A DNA stretch of 14,801 nt from contig JADGQH010000053.1 in the NCBI GenBank assembly GCA_017881985.1, positions 1 to 14,801 of the forward strand, in the 5' to 3' direction. The stretch comes from Chloroflexota bacterium (GTDB taxonomy: Bacteria; Chloroflexota; Limnocylindria; Limnocylindrales; CSP1-4). Under the pieces are notes generated by a model that ran no database searches, was not told the origin of the DNA, and saw nothing but the letters and a program-made list of their open reading frames with translations. Every line of letters begins with the position of its first letter. Position 1 is the first letter of the stretch. This document shows, in pieces, positions 1 through 6,214 of the stretch. Both the position numbers and the translations under genes were made by a program.

Positions 1-864
1 ACGGCGGACAGCGCGGGACGGCTGCCCAGCCTCAGCGCGGTTGCCCATGACCTTGCCGACCTGGCATCGGGACAGGCCGCGGTCACGATCCTTGCCGTGA
101 TCGGTGTCGCCGTCCTGGCGGCACGCGCCCGCTGGGCGATCCTCATCGGGGTGCTCGCGCTCGGGCCGGGAATGGCCGCTTTCCTCCTCGTGCTGGCGGC
201 GCGCCACACGTTCGTGGACCCGAGGTACCTGGTGCCGATCTCCGTGGCGATGATCTTCGCCGCGGCGGTCGGGCTGAGCGGCATCGTGGTCCCTGATCTC
301 GTGCCGCTCCTCGGCCGCCGGCTGCGAGCCCTCGGCGAGCGGTCCGCGAGCGAGCGACCGACCGCCTACCTCGCCGCCGTGAGCGTGGCCGTCGCGGCGG
401 TCGCGATCGCGTTCGCCCCGGCGATCGGCCCGCTCGACCGGTCGACCCGCGTGACGATCGCGTCGGCTCGCCACCTGGCTCGAACGGCCGACCGAGCTGT
501 CCCACTGATCCGGACGGCGCTGGCGGGCGGGACGGCGAGTCGGCCCGCTTCCAGCGCATCGGCGGCTCCTGCCGGGACGCCACCGGACCTCGTCGTCGTC
601 CCGGTTCCGATCCGACCACGCATCGCGGTGCAGCTCGATCGATCGCTCGACGACGTCGGATCCTTCCGGGACCCGGCGGCGTGGGCTGCGGGCGCCCCGA
701 AGGCCGGGCAGCTGATCCTCATCGACGTCGACCCGTCGGCGCCGCCCGCGACGACCGCCGCGTTTCGCCTGTCCGGGCCGGCGACGGTCGCGGGCGTCCG
801 GCTCGTGCCACTCCTCTCCGACCCGGCTGACGGCACCTGGCTCCTGCAGGTCGCCGCCCCGTGA
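1..864 (+). CDS. Multi-spanning membrane protein, C-terminal part (possible GT-C glycosyltransferase), 5' truncated
   Basis: The frame is open from base 1 to a TGA at 862-864, so this is the last 287 residues of a gene that begins outside the window; the GTG at 97 is internal. The visible part has several hydrophobic helices, including one after an RYLVPIS motif at about residues 74-80. An Arg-Tyr-Leu-x-Pro element before a late membrane helix is common in GT-C (GT39/PMT-like) glycosyltransferases, which move sugars from polyprenyl-phosphate donors on the outer face of the membrane. After a last helix at about residues 122-140 comes a soluble tail of roughly 145 residues, rich in Ala, Pro and Asp, ending in a probable beta-strand region. 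The stop overlaps the next start as GTGA, so translation is probably coupled to the GT87 gene. The membrane topology is visible. The GT-C assignment is inferred, because the catalytic N-terminal loops are missing. Confidence 0.6.
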   Translation, partial: TADSAGRLPSLSAVAHDLADLASGQAAVTILAVIGVAVLAARARWAILIGVLALGPGMAAFLLVLAARHTFVDPRYLVPISVAMIFAAAVGLSGIVVPDLVPLLGRRLRALGERSASERPTAYLAAVSVAVAAVAIAFAPAIGPLDRSTRVTIASARHLARTADRAVPLIRTALAGGTASRPASSASAAPAGTPPDLVVVPVPIRPRIAVQLDRSLDDVGSFRDPAAWAAGAPKAGQLILIDVDPSAPPATTAAFRLSGPATVAGVRLVPLLSDPADGTWLLQVAAP

Positions 865-2096
865 CCGCGCAGGCTCACCCGGATTCGCTCGACGCGGGGC
901 GGACGGGCACGGAATCCGAGACGACTCGCCTCCCGTTCTCCCTGCCACCGTGGGCGGTGGTCCTTGTTCGCGTCGCCCTGATCCTGATCATCTTCGGTGA
1001 GCTCTACGTCACCGCGACGGTCCAGCTCCCCGGGCTCATGCACCCGACCGACCTCGGCACGGACACCTCGAACTACTACGCGGCGGGCCAGCGCCTGAAC
1101 GCCGGTCACGACCTGTACGGACCGCTGCTCCCCACGGATCGGCCGGTGCCCGGGTACCCGAAGCTCTACCCGGCGCCCATCCTGTCGCCGCCGCTGAGCG
1201 CCGTCATGTGGCGCCCGCTCGCCGCGCTCGGCGACGTATCGATGACGATCTGGTGGGCGGTTGACCTCGCGCTCGTGGTCATCCTCGCGGTCTGGTTCGC
1301 CGTCGTGGGCCGCCGGTGGACGCTGGGCGGCCTGGCGGTGATCCTGGCGCTCGGCCTGCCGATCGCGTGGGTGCTCGCGATCCGCTATCGCTACCTGGGC
1401 TACCACTCGCCGATCTCGATCGCCGCGCTCTCCGGCAACCTGAACGGCTTCATCACCGGCCTGTGCGTCCTGGCCTGGTGGGCGTCGAGCCGGGGCCGCC
1501 CGTGGCTGGCCGGTGCGGCGGCGGGGTTCGCGGCGATGCTGAAGCTCGGTCCGTTCGCGCTCGTCTGGTGGCTCGTGGTGCGCCGGGACTGGCCCGCGGT
1601 GAAGGCATTCGCGGCGACCGTCGTCGTCCTCGGGATCGTCGGCCTCGTCGGGGCGGGCTTCGATGCCAACCTCGCGTTCGCTCGGCTGACGCTCAGCGCC
1701 GGGGTCAGCCCCTCGTCGCTCAGCGTGGCCTGGATCCTCCACACCCGGCTCGGCCTGGACCCGCACCTCGCAAACCTCGGGACGATGGTGGCGACGATCG
1801 TGGGCCTCGCGCTCGTCTACGCGACGCGCCGGCAGGCCCGCGTCTCGTTCCTGCTGACGATCCTCGTCGTGATCTACTGCTCGCCGGTGGTCCTCGTCGG
1901 CAACTTCGCGCTGCTGCTGGCCGCGGTGGCGCCGTGGGTGGTGCCGGACAAGATCGGCACGCCGGATCGCATCGGCGCGGTGGCGGGCCGCGAGCGCGCC
2001 CCCGCGCGAGACATGGCGACGCGACGGGGCACCGCGGCTGGCGATCCCTCGACCGCCGCGGTCGACCGCGGCACCAGAGCCTCGACGTGGAGCTGA
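861..2096 (+). CDS. GT87 / DUF2029-family membrane glycosyltransferase
   Basis: This 411-residue protein has about nine predicted membrane helices, the first at about residues 31-50. Just after it, in the first outer loop, lies the family hallmark: D68, the NYYAAG segment at 71-76 and DLY at 84-86. This Asp / YY-x-AG / G-x-x-LY pattern is typical of DUF2029 (GT87) enzymes, which include mycobacterial polyprenyl-phosphomannose-dependent mannosyltransferases. A second family feature is the MLKLGPFALVWWL helix followed by a basic RRDW turn. The last 45 residues are hydrophilic, charged and variable. The GTG start overlaps the preceding stop by four bases. The expected role is transfer of a sugar from a lipid carrier to a surface glycan on the extracytoplasmic side; the actual sugar and acceptor cannot be read from sequence. 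Family membership is well supported, specificity is unknown. Confidence 0.85.
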   Translation: MTAQAHPDSLDAGRTGTESETTRLPFSLPPWAVVLVRVALILIIFGELYVTATVQLPGLMHPTDLGTDTSNYYAAGQRLNAGHDLYGPLLPTDRPVPGYPKLYPAPILSPPLSAVMWRPLAALGDVSMTIWWAVDLALVVILAVWFAVVGRRWTLGGLAVILALGLPIAWVLAIRYRYLGYHSPISIAALSGNLNGFITGLCVLAWWASSRGRPWLAGAAAGFAAMLKLGPFALVWWLVVRRDWPAVKAFAATVVVLGIVGLVGAGFDANLAFARLTLSAGVSPSSLSVAWILHTRLGLDPHLANLGTMVATIVGLALVYATRRQARVSFLLTILVVIYCSPVVLVGNFALLLAAVAPWVVPDKIGTPDRIGAVAGRERAPARDMATRRGTAAGDPSTAAVDRGTRASTWS

Positions 2097-3124
2097 AGCG
2101 CCTTGAGGAGGTGAAGCGCCTGGTCGGGTGGCGGAGCCTCGTTCGCTGGTTCCCGGCACCGATCCTGCTGATCGGATCCTGGATCCTGGCCAGCCACGCC
2201 CAGTCCGCGTTCGATGCCCGCATCTACTACGAGGGAGCCGACGCCTGGCTCCACGGCACGAACCCGTGGAACGTCGCCGTGTCCGGACTCCACTTCGCGG
2301 CGCCCCCCTGGGTGCTGCCGATCATCGCTCCCTCCACGCTGCTCAACGAGCCCCGGGCGGTTGGGATCTGGATCGCGCTCGACGCGGTCGCCGCGGCGTA
2401 CATCGTCCGCCGGTCCGGGTTGGCCTGGGGGTGGATCCTCTTCCCGCCGCTCGTCCACGGCACGCTCAACGGGAATCCCGCGATCGCCAGCCTCGCGCTC
2501 CTGCTCGCGGGAGCCGGGCCGATCGGCGTGCTGCTGCGTCCCCAGGTCGGCTACGCGCTCGTCGGCGAGCGGCGCTGGCGCGCCCTGACCGTCACCGCGG
2601 TCCTGGCTATCGCCCTGCTCGCCTTCCTTCCCTGGCAGACGTTCCTCGCCGATTTGCCGACGATCACCGCGAGATATGTGACCGAATCGCACGGAGGCTC
2701 GACCGGCGGGACACCGCTCGCGTTCGGCGTGGGCATCATCTCGGTGCTCGCGCTGGCAACGATCGACCTTCGCGAAGCCGGTTGGCTCGCGACGATCGTG
2801 GCCGTGCCGATCAACGGCTGGTATGCGGGTGCCGCCGCCCTGCCGGTCATGAACCCGATCCTCGCGGTCGGGCTGAGCCTGCCGGTCGTGGGCCTGCCGA
2901 CCGCGGCGATCGCCGCCTACGCGGCCCTGCGCCTCGTGATCCGCTGGGCGCCGCCCGGGGGACCCGCGCGCTTCCTTGCCCCACTCGTCGAGCGGTATCG
3001 ACCGGACGACCTGCCCGACCGGCCCGCGTGGCCGTTCCACCGACCGGCGCCGGTCCCGCCCGGAGCGCCGGCGCCGACTGAGGCGCCCTCGCCGGCCGAG
3101 GCGCGGGTCAGCGCTCGCCGATGA
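2087..3124 (+). CDS. GT87-like integral membrane protein
   Basis: This protein of about 345 residues has the layout of the preceding gene. A short basic N-terminus is followed by a first helix at about residues 22-38, then D43, YYEGADAWL at 47-55 and GTNPW at 57-61, the GT87/DUF2029 first-loop signature. Further helices follow, and then a Pro/Ala-rich hydrophilic C-terminus of about 45 residues. The chosen GTG at 2087 overlaps the previous gene by 10 bases. A second in-frame GTG at 2111 sits directly against a GAGGAG sequence, too close for normal spacing, and is the main alternative. The open frame reaches back to 1316 but is only a shadow of the upstream gene there. The two adjacent GT87-like proteins probably add different sugars, or act at different positions, of one surface polymer. 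The 3' end overlaps the convergent GT4 gene by 17 bases. It is shorter than many GT87 proteins but shows no frameshift. Confidence 0.75.
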   Translation: MELKRLEEVKRLVGWRSLVRWFPAPILLIGSWILASHAQSAFDARIYYEGADAWLHGTNPWNVAVSGLHFAAPPWVLPIIAPSTLLNEPRAVGIWIALDAVAAAYIVRRSGLAWGWILFPPLVHGTLNGNPAIASLALLLAGAGPIGVLLRPQVGYALVGERRWRALTVTAVLAIALLAFLPWQTFLADLPTITARYVTESHGGSTGGTPLAFGVGIISVLALATIDLREAGWLATIVAVPINGWYAGAAALPVMNPILAVGLSLPVVGLPTAAIAAYAALRLVIRWAPPGGPARFLAPLVERYRPDDLPDRPAWPFHRPAPVPPGAPAPTEAPSPAEARVSARR

Positions 3125-4427
3125 GGCGCTCCACGAGGGCGCAGTAGCGCCTCGCCTCGCCGTCCCAGCCGAGCTCGCGCGCCCGCGCGGCGCTGGCGAC
3201 GACACGCGCCGCGCGTTCCTCCGGGTCGTCCACGAGCCGCGCCACGACGCTCGCCAGGTCCGCGGCGTCGCCGGGCCGGTACGTCGCGATCGTGTCCGGC
3301 CCGAAATAGCGGGCTACGGTCGGGAGGGCGGACGCGACGGCCGGCTTCTGCATGGCGGCGTACTCGAAGAGCTTCGTCGACAGGCTGAAGTCCGTGAACT
3401 GCGTCTGTCGCGTTGGAGCCAGCCCCATGTCGGCCGCCGCGATCGCGCCAGGGACCAGCTCGAGCGCGATCCGGCCGTGGAACCGAACCCGATCCGCGAC
3501 CCCGAGCTCCAGCGCCCGGGCGCGGAGGTTCGACTCGGCGTCGCCGCGGCCGTAGACCTCGAGGACCACGGGCAGCTCCGGCCGCGACGCGGCCAGCGCG
3601 GCCACGGCCTCGATCGCGACGTCGATCTCGTACGTGGGGGTGAGCGCGCCGGCGTAGACCAGGCGCAGCACGCCATCCGCCATGAACGCCCGCTCCTCGT
3701 GCGTGGCGGCATCGAAAAGCGCGACGTCGGGCGTGTTGAGGATCACGGTCACCTTCGCGGCCGGCGTTCCGAGCGTGACCAGCCGGTCGCCGAGCGCGTC
3801 GTTGACGGTCACGACCGCGTCGGCGGCGGCGATCGAGGCGCGCTCCTGGAGGCGCAGGAGGCCCTGTGCGAAGCGCGATGCGCGCCGCGGGAACCGGGCC
3901 CGGAAGAACTCGGGCATCGCCTCGTGGAGGTCGAGGAGGACCGGAACGCCGACCAGCCTGAGCGGCATCGCCGCGAACACGAGGAAGTCCGGGAGCGTGT
4001 CGACGTGGACGAGGGCGAACCGCTGCGCACGATGTGCCCGGGCCAGGGCGATCGTCGCGCGGAGAAGGAAGTCGAGGTACTCGCGTACGTAGACCCCGAT
4101 GCCGGCACCCTGGTGCCGGCGAACGTCGAGGCGATGGATCGCAACGCCGTCGAGCTCGCCGACCGCCGGGTCGCCCGGCCTGCGCAGCGCAAACACGTCG
4201 ACGGGGCGCCCGGCGCGGACGAGCGCCTCGGCCTCGCGCCGGACGCGCGAATCCTCCTCGTAGTAGGCGTGCGCGAGCACAGCCACGCCGCGCGTCCGAC
4301 GGGCCGCGGCATGCCCGGACGCACGATTCACGGTGGCCGCAGCCAGGTCGGGGACGATGCACCTCCGGGAGGCGGTTGGACGCGGGCCCGCGACGGGCGA
4401 GGACGGGCACGCACGCCCTCGATTCAT
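3108..4427 (-). CDS. GT4-family glycosyltransferase (GT-B fold)
   Basis: This is a retaining GT-B glycosyltransferase of the GT4 group, expected on the cytoplasmic face of the membrane using a nucleotide sugar. The N-terminal Rossmann lobe opens with GVAVLAHAYYEEDSRVRREA at about residues 48-67. HVDTLPDF and LLDLHEAMPEFF follow, and VVTVNDALGDRL marks the end of that lobe. The C-terminal lobe has RLVYAGALTPTYEID, and the donor-site segment SLSTKLFEYAAMQKPAVAS contains E355 in the position of the second Glu of the GT4 EX7E motif. The ATG at 4427 gives 439 residues, but the first 45 are low in conservation-like features with weaker codon bias. A GTG at 4331 (407 residues) starts much closer to the fold and may be the true start. 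The gene stands alone on its strand, divergent from the ABC exporter and convergent with the GT87-like gene. Sugar and acceptor are unknown. Confidence 0.88.
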   Translation of the reverse strand: MNRGRACPSSPVAGPRPTASRRCIVPDLAAATVNRASGHAAARRTRGVAVLAHAYYEEDSRVRREAEALVRAGRPVDVFALRRPGDPAVGELDGVAIHRLDVRRHQGAGIGVYVREYLDFLLRATIALARAHRAQRFALVHVDTLPDFLVFAAMPLRLVGVPVLLDLHEAMPEFFRARFPRRASRFAQGLLRLQERASIAAADAVVTVNDALGDRLVTLGTPAAKVTVILNTPDVALFDAATHEERAFMADGVLRLVYAGALTPTYEIDVAIEAVAALAASRPELPVVLEVYGRGDAESNLRARALELGVADRVRFHGRIALELVPGAIAAADMGLAPTRQTQFTDFSLSTKLFEYAAMQKPAVASALPTVARYFGPDTIATYRPGDAADLASVVARLVDDPEERAARVVASAARARELGWDGEARRYCALVERLIGER

Positions 4428-4512
4428 CGTAGCAACTCGCCGCGGACGCGGTGACCGGGGGCGAGCGGGAGACGAAGTTCACGAAGGCTGGGGTGATACC
4501 CTTTCCCGGCTC
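4428..4512. promoter_or_regulatory. Divergent intergenic region, probable promoters for the GT4 gene and the ABC exporter
   Basis: This 85-base gap separates the divergent GT4 gene and the exporter permease and is the only place in the window where both strands must start transcription (up to 181 bases if the GT4 starts at 4331). No convincing -35/-10 pair is visible. A small inverted repeat, GGGTGATACCC at 4491-4501, lies 11 bases before the permease ATG and contains a weak TGATAC -10-like element; it could be promoter, operator or chance. The permease ATG has no Shine-Dalgarno sequence. The location is inferred from gene layout, not from consensus motifs. Confidence 0.35.
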
Positions 4513-5391
4513 ATGACCACCTCGGAGACGCACGCGTCGTTCAGCTCGTCCGCGGCCCGGCCCGGCCCGATCGCGCTCCTCCGCCAGGCGGTCGCCGACA
4601 TCCGATCCCGGCGGCAGCTGATCGGCTACCTGGTGCGCGCGGACGCCAAGAAGAAGGGCTCCGACACCCTGCTCGGCAACATCTGGTGGGTGCTCGACCC
4701 GCTCCTCCAGATGCTCGTCTACGTCGTCCTCGTGTCGGTCATCCTGGAGAACTCGCAGCCCGACTATCCGCTCTTCATCTTTGCGGCGATCCTCCCCTGG
4801 AAATGGTTCGTAAGCTCGGTGGGCGACGCCATCGGCTCGATCACGACGCAGGACCGGCTGATCAAGCAGCTGAAGTTCCCCAAGATCGTCCTGCCGACGG
4901 CCACGACCGTGGCGGCGATCCTGCACTTCGTCTTCGGGTTGATCCCGCTGGGCTGCCTGCTCCTGTTGCTCTACCGCGATCGCATCTCGGGGAACCTCGT
5001 CTTCCTCCCCGTGATCGCCGCGGTCCAGTTTCTCTTCACGCTGGCCTTCGCGTACGTGGTCGCGGCCGTCAACGTCTTCTACCGGGACGTGGAGAACGTC
5101 AGCCGGCACGCCCTCCGCATGTGGTTCTACCTCTCCCCGGCCCTCTACGGGGCGTCGGCGATCGACCGCATCGCGAAGTCGCACCCGACCCTGATCGAGG
5201 TCTTCAAGCTCAACCCGTTCTACGTCCTCTTCACCTCGTACCGCAACGTGATCTACGGTTCGACCACGGGCGCTCCGACCGGGCCGGACTGGAGCGGGCT
5301 CCTGGTCCTCTCGGGCGTCTCGCTGGTCTTCCTCGCCCTCGCCACGATCCTCTTCAAGCGGGTCGAGCCGGCATTCGCGAAGGTGCTGTAG
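4513..5391 (+). CDS. ABC-2 type polysaccharide export permease (Wzm/TagG/RfbA-like)
   Basis: This 292-residue membrane protein is the membrane half of an ABC exporter for lipid-linked polysaccharide (O-antigen, capsule or teichoic-acid type). After a polar Ser/Ala-rich N-terminus of about 15 residues comes the cytoplasmic element LLRQAVADIRSRRQLIGYL, then DTLLGNIWWVLDPLLQMLVY leading into the first helix. This is the typical 'x-LG-x-x-W-x-x-x-x-P' entry of the ABC2_membrane family. About six helices follow, with the conserved FYRDVENVSR segment and a YLSPALYG stretch before the last helices. Length matches the family (about 260-300). The ATG at 4513 is chosen because the longer frame back to 4333 would run antisense through the GT4 N-terminus. 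The stop TAG shares its last base with the GTG of the ATPase gene, so the two subunits are probably translationally coupled. Confidence 0.92.
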   Translation: MTTSETHASFSSSAARPGPIALLRQAVADIRSRRQLIGYLVRADAKKKGSDTLLGNIWWVLDPLLQMLVYVVLVSVILENSQPDYPLFIFAAILPWKWFVSSVGDAIGSITTQDRLIKQLKFPKIVLPTATTVAAILHFVFGLIPLGCLLLLLYRDRISGNLVFLPVIAAVQFLFTLAFAYVVAAVNVFYRDVENVSRHALRMWFYLSPALYGASAIDRIAKSHPTLIEVFKLNPFYVLFTSYRNVIYGSTTGAPTGPDWSGLLVLSGVSLVFLALATILFKRVEPAFAKVL

Positions 5392-6209
5392 TGGCCAACG
5401 TGCTGCGCGGCCGCGCAGCCTACGCGATCGACGTGCGTGGGGTCGGGGTCAAGTACGACCTGCGGCTGACCCGGAAGAACACGCTCCGGACGTCGTTCAC
5501 GCGGCTTGCCCATCGTCGACGCGGCGTGGACCGCACGTTCTGGGCGCTCCGGGACGTCTCGTTCCGCCTGGTCCACGGGGAGTCGCTGGGCGTCATCGGC
5601 CCCAACGGCGCCGGGAAGAGCACGCTCCTCCAGGTCCTCGCCGGGATCATCACGCCGTCCGAGGGGGCGATCGACGTCGTCGGCAACGTGTCCAGCCTGC
5701 TCACCCTGGGCGCCGGCTTCGACCAGGAGCTGACGGGTCGCGACAACATCTTTCTCGCCGGCGCGTTCCTCGGCATCCAGGGCGAGGAGATGGCGCGGCG
5801 GAGCGCGAGCATCGTCGAGTTCGCAGACATCGGCCAGTTCATCGACGCCCCGATCAAGACGTACTCCTCGGGGATGCGAGCGCGCCTCGGATTCGCGATC
5901 GCGACATCCGTCGACCCGGACGTCCTGCTCCTCGACGAGGTGCTCTCGACGGGCGACCAGGTCTTCCGGGCCAAGAGCAAGGCACGCGTCCTCGAGATCG
6001 CAGCCGCGGCCAAGGCCGTCGTGCTCGTGACCCACGACATGAACTGGGTCACCGAGTTCTGCAATCGCGCGATCCTCATCGAGCAGGGCCATGTCGTCGC
6101 CGAGGGCGACCCGGCGGAAGTCGTCGCGATTCACCAGGAGCGCTCGGAACGCTCCCGGGCCGAGAAGGCGGCCGAGATCGCCCGGATCCTCGCCGGGGCC
6201 TCGGCCTGA
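5391..6209 (+). CDS. ABC transporter ATPase for polysaccharide export (Wzt/TagH/KpsT-like)
   Basis: This 272-residue ATPase is the energy-coupling partner of the preceding permease. Visible motifs are Walker A GPNGAGKST at 70-78, a Q-loop-like GFDQELTGRDN at about 109-119, the signature YSSGMRARLGFA at 158-169, Walker B VLLLDE at 178-183 and the switch His in VTHD (H215). YSSGM-x-x-RL in place of a plain LSGGQ is characteristic of the polysaccharide/teichoic-acid exporter branch (Wzt, TagH, KpsT). The protein ends about 55 residues after the H-loop, so it lacks the C-terminal carbohydrate-binding domain found in O9a-type Wzt, suggesting export without recognition of a terminal cap. The GTG start at 5391 overlaps the permease stop by one base. 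The GT4 fusion gene starts five bases after its stop, so the three genes probably form one transcript. Confidence 0.93.
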   Translation: MANVLRGRAAYAIDVRGVGVKYDLRLTRKNTLRTSFTRLAHRRRGVDRTFWALRDVSFRLVHGESLGVIGPNGAGKSTLLQVLAGIITPSEGAIDVVGNVSSLLTLGAGFDQELTGRDNIFLAGAFLGIQGEEMARRSASIVEFADIGQFIDAPIKTYSSGMRARLGFAIATSVDPDVLLLDEVLSTGDQVFRAKSKARVLEIAAAAKAVVLVTHDMNWVTEFCNRAILIEQGHVVAEGDPAEVVAIHQERSERSRAEKAAEIARILAGASA

Positions 6210-6214
6210 GGGGA

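Noticed and set aside
366..2159. Long - strand open frame opposite the first two membrane-protein genes
   Set aside because: The product is dominated by Arg, Asp, Glu and Gly with no recognisable motifs, while the + strand frames give clear membrane helices and family signatures.
4333..4512. N-terminal extension of the ABC permease back to an ATG at 4333
   Set aside because: It would lie antisense to the GT4 N-terminus and precede the family's typical start; the ATG at 4513 gives a normal-length permease.
2917..5184. Long - strand open frame of about 755 codons
   Set aside because: It runs antisense or out of frame through the well-supported GT4 and ABC permease genes, and its product is an Arg/Gly/Asp-rich string without domain features; an artefact of GC-rich codon bias.
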